64,000 nucleotides of DNA, taken from positions 1,116,001 through 1,180,000 of the forward strand of contig JARGXX010000088.1 in assembly GCA_030374765.1 (NCBI GenBank). Direction: 5' to 3'. Of the stretch, positions 50,826 to 62,100 are shown piece after piece. The stretch comes from Agarophyton chilense. Lineage: Eukaryota; Rhodophyta; Florideophyceae; Gracilariales; Gracilariaceae. The number at the start of each line of letters is the position of its first letter. Position 1 is the first letter of the stretch. The notes under the pieces were generated by a model. The model saw only the letters and a program-made list of their open reading frames with translations, was not told the origin of the DNA and did no database searches. The position numbers and the translations under genes are program-made.

Positions 50826-52744
50826 GAGATGGATGTGACCAATGTTTGAAGATGCGCCCAGAAGAAGACACAATGGCACTTCTCTCTCTCTCTCTCTTTA
50901 CGGGCACACGTGTCTAATTCCTACGTAGTGCAGAGCGTTCTTTGTCAAAAAAACGTTCCCTCACTAGGAAGACCAGCATTTTTTCTGGCGGGTGACGGCA
51001 AGGATTGACGCCTTGGTATGCCAAACTGCAATTTAGGCCATCTCCCTTCAAAGATGCAAATCTGGGATGTCATGGCAAATTCCCAAGCTTGCATGTTTTG
51101 GGACGCTCGATACGGTACACTCAAATAAAAGAGACACATTAAATGAACTCTTTATAAAAGGTCTAAGCCAATTGCTTCCGACTGAACTCGACACAGAGCC
51201 TGACAGACCTCGGGACTCCTTTGGCACCACCACTCAGTACCCTCAAAGCATTGTGCTCCTCCTTGCCATAAACCGTCCCATACTTCCGCCACGACTCCAG
51301 TAGAAGTCGAGCAACTCCGCCTGCAGTTGATCCACACTTGCGTTGTCACATTTCTCATGGCAGGCTCTGCATAGGGAACCTGGGGTGTCGTTGATACGCC
51401 CGCCCGCCTACGGTCGTTATGTTGTACATCTTGGTGGTGCTTCGTTTCTTGGAATGTGCACTTTGTGATTGACGGTTGTCCTGGTTTGTTCATGCTCGTG
51501 ATTGTCGCCCAGAAAGAACCGGCGATTCTGTGGTTCTGTTGGTTGTTTCAGCCTACGACTAAGCCTCGACGGACGTAATATGTATCATTCTATCTCTTAA
51601 GTGTAGTGTACCACGCACTACTAAGCTACATTAGTTTGTTTTGCCTACTTAAGATGGTTCTATTGCACTTTGGTTTGTTGGTTTGTTTTTGGTCTTGGGG
51701 TTTATAACCAGCCGCGCAGTTTCGTTTTCCCATTCAACAATGGCGTCCACAAGTGCTTCGCATTTGCCCTATTTATAGCTAGTACAGCACTGCAACGACG
51801 CTGCATACACGGCTCAAGTGTTCTTGAAACACTTTCCGACATCTTAGTCCACTCTTTCGCAATGAAAGTTTTCAAATCCTGTTTTGAAGAAAACCGTCGT
51901 GCATTGCGATAAACATATCTCGCCAAAAAAAACCGCAGAAATTTTTATGCAGTTTTAATAAGTTGAGCGGCTCGCCCGGTTTATGATAGACAAAACATTT
52001 GCAGCACGTTTGCAACAAATCAGCCCTTCGCATGATGAAAGACATGTATAGGACAGTTGTTTTGTTGAGGATTCTAATTTTCATCAAAAGTTATTGCTTC
52101 CCTAGGCAAAACATATTCTTCTAGAGTTTTCGTATACTTCGCAGAATACTGTATTCTTTAAATAAAAGCCAAATAAACAAGACCATAAAAAGAAAAAGAA
52201 CCCCAAACCATGACACTTCCCTCTTTTATCTCTCAAAAATATTTTTTCTTCTGAACCCAATTTCGGCCAAGTATATGCAATACTATCTGAATTATCTGTA
52301 GCATTCTAGATGCAACTGAGTTCGACCGTTGGAAATAATACGGAGTCGCGATAAGGCATTCATGAGCTATTGCTCGGGATATATTCGATTACGAGAAGTT
52401 ATGAGAAGAAATACTTCATGGAAAGGTTTGGACAGGATAAATATAAGTAAAAAGTACTATATATAGTATAAAATGTAAGGTATCATCACCGTATACTTTT
52501 TTTGGTATTATTAAGATAAATTTGTAGTGGCACTCTACGTGTATGCATTCATGTACAGTACTTGCTTTGACTCTTGGCCCATTTAAGGGCGCAAGGCCTA
52601 GGTGAGGACGGCGAAAGGCCAACCAACAACCAACCTAAACACAATCTCGGAAAGTCTTAGAAATCCTAAAGTGGTTCAAAACAAAGAGGCACCTATAGTA
52701 TCAGTTCTTAACCGTTCTGAACTATAGTCTCTTCCTCTGATGAC
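50826..52744. other. 1.9 kb without a supported gene
   Basis: A CT/GA dinucleotide tract lies at 50881-50896. Frames of up to 113 codons lack motifs. Composition is AT-rich. Nothing else is supported. Confidence 0.4.
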
Positions 52745-55000
52745 GTGGGAAGAGGCCACCGTAAGAAGGGCGGTAGGGCTGACTCTAACTCCGATTCGGA
52801 TCGCCACTGTCGCGCACGGAAGAGCCGTCGTCGTAGACAGAAACGAAGCTCCTCCGATTCGGACACTGATTCTGACCGCTCGGATAGTTCCGATGCCATT
52901 TCCCGTACTGGAAGTGACTTTGACTCTGGCCGTTCTGGTCGCCAAAGACGCTCCGATCGTTATCGTTCCCGTTCGGAGAAGTCTGCACCCAGGCGCATCA
53001 AGCTCCTGAACGAACTTTTCACCAAGGTGTTGGACTACCGTACGTATCGGCTCAACAACCGTCGTGGGGAGTACAACTCGAAGGTAGCGCGGGGAATCGC
53101 GCGCTACTAAAAGAAGTTGAATGTCCAGATGAAGGGAAATTCCTTCTCCGGATCTGGTGCTATTTCAGATCTGAACTTTTTGCAGCGGTTTTAAACCGCC
53201 TGCAACCACAACGGACTGTCCGAGGGAGCAGCACTTTGGTGCTTCCAATTCTACCTGACCGGACCGGCTCACGCGTTGATCCAGTCTCGCCTCTTGGGAG
53301 AAATGGGCGCCGTTGACGTGCGGCGCAGCGAAATGCTCCGTACGTACTCGGATGTTGTCAACTTTCTGTTGACTACGTACGCCACGGATGAAGTCACTGC
53401 CGACGCCTACTCGGAGGTTATTCTGTACCACCAGTTCTCTGGAATGTCCGAAACAGAATACTCCCAGAAGTTGTGGACGAAAGCCCTCCGTTGCAGTAAT
53501 GTCTTTTCCGATCGGAGGTTGAAGTCTATCTTCGTGGAGGGATTGCTTCCCGCCATCCGGGCGAAGGTGAGAAATCACCTCACGTTTCATCCGCACCTCG
53601 GATATGACGCACTCGCCCGGTACACCGAGTCCTACGGGGATTCCCACCGCTCGGCTAGACGCCAGTCCGTCCGGGCCGAGACGCCGCCCGGCACGAAGCT
53701 GATCACTCCCCGAAGTTCCGCACGGAAAGTCTTGAGCGTGGGAACCCCGACGGATTCCTTTGATACCGACTCGGAAGATGGCGAAGCCATTCTCGCCTTT
53801 GGGCGTGGAAGCTCCGCCCCGTCGGCCCCGACGACACGGTCGCCGTCAACATTTTCCAGTTCTAATGCTAACGCCGCCCACACGTCCTTATCTCCATCTG
53901 TTCTGCTGCCCTCCGTGTCCACACTCTCGTTGTGTGGCCCCTCCCCTTCCGGGCGTTCCTTCATCAGTGAGCATTCTGCTCTCGTACTCTTGCATTAAAC
54001 CTCAATCGTCTTGCCGACCGTCCGCGGACTACTTCGCCGCGCTCGTTTCTGTAGTTGTATTCCCTCGTTAGGCAGTCCCCTCTCTTTCGTGCCCCTCGCT
54101 CTTCCGTGCTCCGTTTTGCACTCAGTATAGTATTCGATTGTAACCTTTTCCTTGCAGCTGCATTAGCTCTTGTCAATTTGTCATATACGATGACATCGCT
54201 GCGCAATTGCTACAAGTCCCTTTCCATGCAGATTCAAACATGTCACAACAGTAGGTTACCACGTAGCATAGTTGTATATAGTTGGCGCACCCCACCTCGT
54301 GATATTTTCGCCACGTGGGTGCAGGCGCCACTACGGACTTTAATGCGGGTTGCAGCTCCGAGGTGCACACTACTTATGCACCTCCGCTCCCCACCACCAT
54401 CCAAACAGTAAAAGGTAAGCCCCACCGTCCCAATCTAAGTATCGTTTCTATAGAAGACCTGAAGCGTTACTCCGTACGGGATATCTACAGGTTTACAAGC
54501 CGTTCGGACTCTTCGCGCGCACCTCGATCGCGCCTGACGTTCCCAACCGCCCAGTCTCCCTACGACCGCCCGGTGCTGGCGCTCGTCTCCACGCGTCACT
54601 GTTCCACGACCGGCCTCGTGTGACACGCACGCCCTGCTTACGGACTACGCACGGATCGCGCCTCTAGGAAACTTACACGCCTTTCGGCGCTATCTCACAC
54701 TAGCGAGCAGGAAAACCACAAAAGGTACGAAGTTTTACTCGACGATCGAGTCACAACCGTCGCAATTGGAGACTTTGGTGCAGACTGGAGCGCTCTCTCA
54801 AGAGAAATTTTGAAGCAAGTCATTGTCGAAAACAACTTGGAAGTCATCGATCTCCCCGAGACCATTGATCCCAAAAATTCTATTGAGAGCCCTGCAAAAG
54901 CCCCGATAGTGATCATCTCATACCAGAAGGTCGCGATGTCGCTATTCAAAAAAAGCCTATCGAGGAGAAAGATAGCTATACTTCAGCATGGAGTGTAGTA
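52745..55000 (+). mobile_element. Broken LTR-retrotransposon remnant (gag and protease parts)
   Basis: A fossil of an LTR retrotransposon, probably Ty3/gypsy-like. An Arg/Ser-rich leader part comes first, then a gag-type helical region (LTGPAHALIQSRL, HQFSGMSETEYSQKLW), then a Pro/Ser-rich stretch and, near 54.7-55.0 kb, a region resembling a retroelement aspartic protease. No reverse transcriptase, integrase or bounding LTR pair was identified, so the element is incomplete and carries several breaks. It looks old, though age cannot be estimated without LTRs. Confidence 0.6.
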
Positions 55001-56952
55001 TCCTACTGCGTCGAATATTTCGCTGGGGGCAATTAATTTTCAGTTCGAGTTTTTAACTCAAAAGTTAAAGTTTTCCTCAGTATGGTGATATAACGCGGCA
55101 CCCGGCATAGGATGCCTATAGGCCTGATATAGTTTTGGAACACGTGTAGGCACGGGTCGAGTACCTTGCCAGAGTGCGAGTGCATTTGTTACCTTTCTTA
55201 GAGCATTTCCCTACTGGAAACGGCACATTTAGTTGCGATAGGCGCGTCGGGCTTTAAGACCTTTAAAAGCTAGAAGTCTAGTAGGGACTATACCCATACA
55301 GTGGAAATAACGCGGCGTGCAAAATCACCCCAAAGAGTTTTCCATAATATTCAACTAAGATGACTTAGCCGGCCACGGTAAAACCTTAAAACCTTAATAT
55401 CACGATGAGCAAACCACTTCGTATTTTATACCTGAACGGTGTACAGAGGCCCGTCTTGCTGAAAATGGAAACTTTCTCCAATTCTTTCAGTCGGGAAGGG
55501 TAGCAATTCCTTCTACAACAACGTGCAGTACTTCGTAGAGGGCATTTAACCCGCGCAAATGACCAGACTACTTAAACCATAATAAGAACAGGCTTTCCAT
55601 AGCATCATATAATCCCCTCCATTTTGTCGAGTGAAGAAATGTATCTGTTTCTTCATTTTGTCGTGCCGATAATGAGCAAGTCCATCTGGTCCACTTAAAT
55701 TGAATGTTTTTTTATCGGAAGAAACAGTTTTCTTGCATTTCGTCGTATAAAATGTCATTTTCTTTCGAGCCCCAATGAACATCTTTTTCATTGCATTTTA
55801 GTCATCATTGGTACTTTTTACATATTTTTATAGATTAAATTTGGATCATTATGTAGCACCTGTGATATGCGTCTGACAGAAACCAGAAGAGAAAGATTTT
55901 TACAAAGTTCTCTAGTTGAGCCAGAAGAATTTGAAGCCGAGCAGAGTAGGGCAATTTTAGCCGTCAAACTCATGTTTTTGTTGTTAGAGCCTTTAAAGGG
56001 TTTTTTTGTAGTTCTCAAGATCTTTGAGGAAGTTTTGGACCTACGAATCTCTCTTTGAGAAGAGCAATGAAATGAAGCTGCAAGTATCGTAACTTTATTT
56101 ATCTGTCATAGGTTTTCCACGGTTTTTTTCATATTTTTGGACTGTTAAGTGATAGGAAATGTAGATCGAAAGGTTGTTAAAGTTTATGTTTTATTAAAAA
56201 CCGCGCGCAATTGTTCAATGGAAAGCTTACTTTAGTGGACTTAAATTGGATTTCGAAGGTGTGTGTTGTACGAAGTTTTCTTTGCAGTGTAGAGAGGTAG
56301 AAAAGTTTTATTAATTGCATGTAAAGTGTTTCTTTTGTTTTTGTTAATTTTTTTGACACGGAAAGCCTACGTCTAGTGAAATAGACATAAGCTACAAATT
56401 TGATTGGAACGCGAAAGAAAATACTGGTGTTCAGTGTTCAAAATGTTGAGTTTGGTTATGTAATTGTCACTAGACATAAACGAAATAGTACCATTGGTCG
56501 TAGCCAAATTTCCAGCTCATCTAAGCCAATGATTTTGACTTTAATGGCGGTTTATTCAGTTGCTTTATAACCAGACATTCAACACAATCTGTGGTGTGCA
56601 CTCTCTGACTTTTATTTGCGTTTCGATCCCCCCGCACTGCACAGCTGGCGCAATAATACCTTGCGTAACCCGTACGCGTAACAACCCCAAAAGGTCAGAA
56701 AACAGCCAGACAAAATGGCCACTGTTGTTACCATAAGCAAACACCTTTTGTTGGCCGCAATATTTTGTGAAAAACTCAACGGATATGGCGGCAATTTAAC
56801 TCCACCCACAAACCAAACCATTTTCCTTTTCGAAAACGAATACTGTAACGTTTTCTCGAACGCTGCAGAATGCAACGTTGAAAGCGCAGGAAAAGCTTTC
56901 TGGGAATCAGACAACGATAAAGAGTTTATTGTATCCACACTGAGCGCCGCCA
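55001..56952. other. 1.95 kb AT-rich stretch without a supported gene
   Basis: At 56612-56821 the minus strand has a 69-codon frame from an ATG (MVWFVGGVKLPPYPLSFSQ) with one hydrophobic helix (CLLMVTTVAILSGCFLTFW) that could be a small membrane protein, but it is unrecognised and not called. TAACGCGGC occurs twice in similar context (about 55090 and 55310). A GGCAT-AGG-ATGCC hairpin lies near 55105. Confidence 0.3.
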
Positions 56953-58827
56953 ATGGAAAACCCTTGTATCAGAGAGTTCCATACTGCACGAAATGACTTA
57001 AACGATAGCGGACTCTATCTTATGAAAGCAGGGCTTGTACGACGCGCGTACGCCCGCAATAACGAGTTACGTTTGTTCAGTTTGCTCTTGAACCTATCTT
57101 ATCTTAAAAGAATGAGAGCATGGACTAGAAGGAAGCTCTTAAAGCACGGTACACGGATTAAGCCGCTTCGAATGGATGAAATCATGGCATAATTCGGGCT
57201 CGAGCTAGAGACATCGGTGCAAAGATTGAACTGTTTCAAGGACTACTGGAGGATATCTGATTTACTAGGCAGCCCATTCTTCAAAGAGAAAAAGAGTAAA
57301 GACACCTTTATGAGCATAAGAGCATTGCTACGGAATTATGCCTCTTATGAATCGGACGTGGCTATCGTTTACCCGTTGTGACACAGTAAGCAGACTCTTA
57401 AGAACTTCGCCAGAAATGCAGCATCTCTTGCTGTACCCATTGGTTTAAGCTGTCTTGATGAGAACACAAGCAGGTGCAAAGCTTGTACCGCAGCGCGTTC
57501 ATACATTAAATCGAAGCCCATAAACTTGGGCATACGTCTTTAGGCTACTTTGGGGTGTTTGCATGCTCATCTTCGAAGCTTTCAAGATATCGGCTCTGGA
57601 AACACGTCTGGACAAACGGCAGTGCAGAGATACTCAAACTTGTTTCGCAATCTCCGTGTGGCTGTTGAGCGGAAGGTGGACGGAAGCTTGGGTCAAAAGT
57701 CAACATCATTTTAGTTATGGTGTGTACAGATAATGCATCAAACGCGACTATATCCCACCTTCGACCACGGTTATTGATGGTTATGGACAGTTTCTACTCA
57801 AGGCATGTGTTGGGTCGGCAACTGCATGAACTAAGTGACGAGGAGTGTAGAATTCTTGGCATGGCGCGCTTCAACAATGTATATGGCATTAATAGATCGT
57901 GTTTGAGGGAAGCGATCGAAAATCCAAATCATGTCACACGTGGATAACGGCTTTTGGTACAGGTGTTTCAGAAGTCAAGCAGAACTGGGGCTCTGATGGA
58001 GGTATCCCAAAAATCAGGTTTCGCCGTGCTCAAAGATCGCTCTGTGGGGACCTTTGACACGAAGGACTTATCTCACACGACTGAATATCGAATTTGTACT
58101 GCCGACGAACACGCTGCTGCTTGTATTCATGGTTTAGCACCATTATTGAGATGGACTGGTAATGAATCTCTGAGACGAACTACACTACACATACCTCCAA
58201 TGATCGTCACCTACAACCTTTTCATGAAAGATATGCACAAATTTGACCATTTTCGGTCACCTACAGCTACGGTGCGAAAAAAACGACGGGTTTCTATGAG
58301 CATTCTAACATTTGTTTTGGATGCGTGCCTTATCATTGAACATGCTTTGCTGAAAGCCATCGCGAGTCCGGGGTCCTCGATAATTGACCTTGGTCTCATG
58401 AAAAATCGCATCATTTTACAGCTCGTCAAAGATAATATTGAATACAAGCAAAGTGGGGTGTCGCTTTTCACTCTGAACTTGCCCAGCCGCAACAACGAGA
58501 GAAATATTGGTACTACAGCGTCAAGCAAAGGCATTTATCCACTGCTTGAAACCCAAGACCGTAGGAGAGTTCATTCAGTCCTGTGAAACATGCACTCATT
58601 ACCAGATCGCGGGGGATATACCATGTATTCCTGCATTGAATGTCCAATGGGGTTCTATGCGAATTGTTTTACGTTCTTTCATAACAAAAAAAAACATTCG
58701 CGGATCTCGTCCCGATATTTTCCATGCCGTTTTCAGCGTGCAGAAAGCCGTGAAATCTAAGAAAACTAGCCAAAAAAACAACGCTACAGCAACAATATTG
58801 ACAACCAATGCATTATTAAAGAAATAA
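56953..58827 (+). mobile_element. Decayed piggyBac-type DNA transposon (DDE_Tnp_1_7 transposase)
   Basis: Translation blocks follow the order of a piggyBac transposase. An N-terminal part at about 56986-57380 contains FKDYWRISDLLG and FMSIRALLRNY. After a poorly read stretch, one frame runs from about 57690 to 58760 with VMDSFYSRHVLGRQL (the DNFYT-type motif holding the second catalytic Asp), then IPPMIVTYNLFMKDMHKFDH (the YN-x-MGGVD-xx-DQ motif, where the catalytic Asp position reads His), and a C-terminal cysteine-rich end with YSCIECPMGFYANCFTFFH. At least three in-frame stops (near 57190, 57945 and 58584) and one frame change break it, so it is inactive. Flanking TTAA sites and terminal inverted repeats were not identified. 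Confidence 0.7.
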
Positions 58828-58829
58828 AT

Positions 58830-59102
58830 TTATTCTTGTTTGAAACCCATAATCGCACCTCTTTGGCCTGACCACATCCTCTCTATGCCTTCCAGCACGC
58901 ACTGCAGAATCTTAATTAGATGACCACCTCTTAGAAGTCCGTGAGGTTCAAGCGTATAGCTCTTGAATGCCTGCTTGCGAGCGTTGTTGTTGTTTGCTTC
59001 ACAGACACCAAGCGAAGGGTACTTCTCCGCCATCTTCTCAACTACCGTCGGCCCCAACTGCATCGAATAGAAAGGCGTTTCGTCACATTTCATATATACC
59101 AC
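58830..59102 (-). CDS. Unrecognised coding-like frame abutting the piggyBac end
   Basis: The frame reads normal-looking protein for about 100 residues (MKCDETPFYSMQLGPTVVE, EKYPSLGVCEANNNN, LLRGGHLIKILQCVLEG), ending convergently three bases from the end of the transposase frame. It opens without an upstream ATG; the first ATG lies at 59093. It may be an exon of a host gene interrupted by the insertion, or a second product of a mobile element. No family was recognised. Confidence 0.35.
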   Translation of the reverse strand: MVYMKCDETPFYSMQLGPTVVEKMAEKYPSLGVCEANNNNARKQAFKSYTLEPHGLLRGGHLIKILQCVLEGIERMWSGQRGAIMGFKQE

Positions 59103-62100
59103 GTCTTTGTTGTCCGGTGTTAATTCCGGTTTTTTCTAGTGTGTTACGAGAACACGGCTTTGGAATTACGCAACCATTTTCGGGTAGATCAGCATGGGTT
59201 CGGTCTTTTCGGCCTTCACGCAAAATTGTACGTGCCGAAGCCAAATGAAACTTCGAGATCGTGCTTTTCTTTCTTGCTTGTGTGGTCTTATTTGCCGTCT
59301 GAGTCAGATTTGATTGTCTGTGGAAGGCATGAGCAGTTTTTGGTAGAAGTGTTTAATTTAAATATCCCATGTCACTTTTGAAGATTGCTAAAAAGTGGTA
59401 GTATGTGCCACAAACAAAAAGGTGTCGGCGTTAAATAACGGGGAGAGAAACGTGGCATAGAGAAAAGGAAACTGCGTCCAAAAGAGACACAATCTATGCG
59501 TATAGAAGATGAAAAGTTGGTCCCGAAATAGAAGAACAAAAACGTCTAGGGAACAAATTAAACCAGCCTAAAAAGTTTAGGGCTATACCGCGCGAGGGAA
59601 TAAGACACTCAAGGTGTTCGAAACCTTGCTCCCTTCTTAAGGGAATGTAGTATCCGCTCTACGGAGAGAGCAGACACCTGCGATAGTGCTCGGGACTGAC
59701 GAATGGGTGCTTGCAGCTAAGGGGAAGGTGGGGTAGAGCACAACACTAGCGAGCTGAAATGGGGGTTGTAAGGCCCCACTCGCAAATGAGGGTGGTTGGT
59801 ACTATTGAACGGACAACTACTTGTTGTAGCTTGTCCAGATCTCCGGGTAAGGAATCCTGAACAAGGAACAAGTGAATTATGAACCCGTTTGTTGTCTCCT
59901 TTACTTTGGAGTCGGCGCTCCCTTCTGTGCCTTAAGTACAGTGCACAGGGGTGAGCGCCGCACATAATAATATGTAGATATAAACTTGGTTAGCCAATTA
60001 ACTCCTCTACAGTACGGAATAATGCTTACCGCGTGGCTACTCACTACAGTATATGCGCCGTTGCCAATCCGGTGTTTCCCTACAAAGGGTCGAATCGGAT
60101 GCGCCGTGGCAGACCGGTGTCCCACGTGTAACATACCTCACGGACCATCTGCGGGGTGCCGCTTCATAACTTCATACTAGCCGTTGCACTTACTTATGAG
60201 TATCTTTATACTTCGCTAAAAAAATATTCCATCGGCATTCCGACTGTGCAAAATACTACAGGGAACTCAGCGTAGAGCTTTCCGTATCTCCTATCTGTGG
60301 GTGCAATTCCACGGAGACTTCAGAATGTACCACGGAAGTGGGGATAGAACAGAGCATGAAGAGTACGATAGCAATGCCGATAACCCTTGAAACAGGGAAA
60401 ATAAGGGAATAAATAAAGGGGGAAACTCCACCGGAGCTGTTGAAATAACAAGAAACCAAGAACAAACCCAGTACTGGGGCGCAGAAGAACCTTGTAACAT
60501 ATATTAAAACAAGAAGAGCAACGTCCTCCAGGGAGGTTTTGGGGGACTTAAGTTTTTTCCGGAGCCTCCGGCGTGCAACCTCGTTATGAGTAGGAGAAAT
60601 CCGTTTTCACGGCGATGGCCGGAACGCCGGTGATGCACCGGCGGGACCGGGTTCCATACACGTGGCCGCAGCGCCCGCGCGACACGTGGCCGCCAGATTG
60701 GCCTCTTTGTTAGACGGACATTTAGCTATTTAGGATAGACTTTATCTATTCTATTCTACGGTAACTACAGTACTTAGGCCGCCGGCCTCGCGGCCGCCGG
60801 TCCAGTAAAGTCTCCCCAACAAGGGTGATCTTGGTCTTCCAGATCTTGGCTCTGGGTCGAACTGCCTGCGCGGATATACAAGTCCTTACGGAGGGATTTC
60901 CCGTGGTGCACGGCTTCCGAACCCCCTTGGACGTTCAAGCAGCCTTCGTTTGTAGGGTATCTATTCCCACTTTCGTGGTTCCGCCCGTGTATACGGTTTG
61001 CTACACCCGGCAGTGCCGGCTATTCCCGAGTCCCCTCTTGCGACTCGTGGTCAACCTCGCCCTCTTGCCTCCGTTCCCATTTTCCTTCCCTTTTCCTCCC
61101 CTTCATTGGGCAATTCCCGCTCTTGCGGCTCGCACTGACACCTGTCGTGCTCGCCACTCTCGTGGGTTTTGCCTCCTCAGAGGATACGCAAGCACCGCTT
61201 CGGCGGATATTCTCGGCTTCTTTCAGCCTCCCTGCGCCCGTCGCGACGGTTCGGCTCCGGCTTACACCCGGCATTGCGCGCCGATCCCTGGGAGGGCTTT
61301 ACCCCGCCGGTTACCTCGTGAGAGGAAGATCCGGACGTCTTCGTAGGTTTTCCCCCTTGGGGGCATTGTCCTACAAAACATAAGTACAAAGGTAACAAAG
61401 AAAACACGCAAGGTGTAGTAAGAATCACTCCTTAAGAGATGACAGTGAGATAAACAAACTGATGGAAATGCAGATACCCTCCAAAGGGAGTAGTAATTCT
61501 GCAAAGGCAGTAACAATTAAAGCTGAACACACGGTACCCATTTAATTGGTGATGGCGACGGCGAGATCGCCGGAGCCCAAGTACTGTTTTAATGTGGCCA
61601 CTAGAATAAATAATTAAATAAAATAAACTAATCTAGTGCCACTTATTATATTACTACGTTTCTAATTAATGTTCTTCTCATGTGGAGACCCATAATAACG
61701 GTGGTTCCTGCCTTTAAAATATACCACGCTACCGTAGCGCCAAAAATTCTACAACGTTCCTGTCATAAGTAGAGCATCCCCCACAGGAGTTTTAATACTA
61801 GCTTACGAGTATCCAACCAAGGGGCAAAATTGCTCTACCTTAATTGGTCTCTTTATTGTCTATTTGAGTAGACATAAAATATTTTCATGTCAAAAGCGTT
61901 AAGCGATACAAGAGATCAGGTTTACGAAAGCACGAAAGAAATGAAGTGCATCTATCATATATGTAGTGGAAGCGTTACGAAGTTAAACTATCGTAGAGCG
62001 CGTGGGAAATCAAAAAGCGGGATCTACGATCATCACGAGCACCTTACCTGGGTCAGACGAGTATTTTGAGTCGCATTGAACTTTGCATTTGTCAACATTT

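Noticed and set aside
60825-61346. 173-codon plus-strand frame
   Set aside because: It opens at GTG, is Pro/Phe/Arg-rich and lies in a repeat-like GC block; no motif supports a gene.
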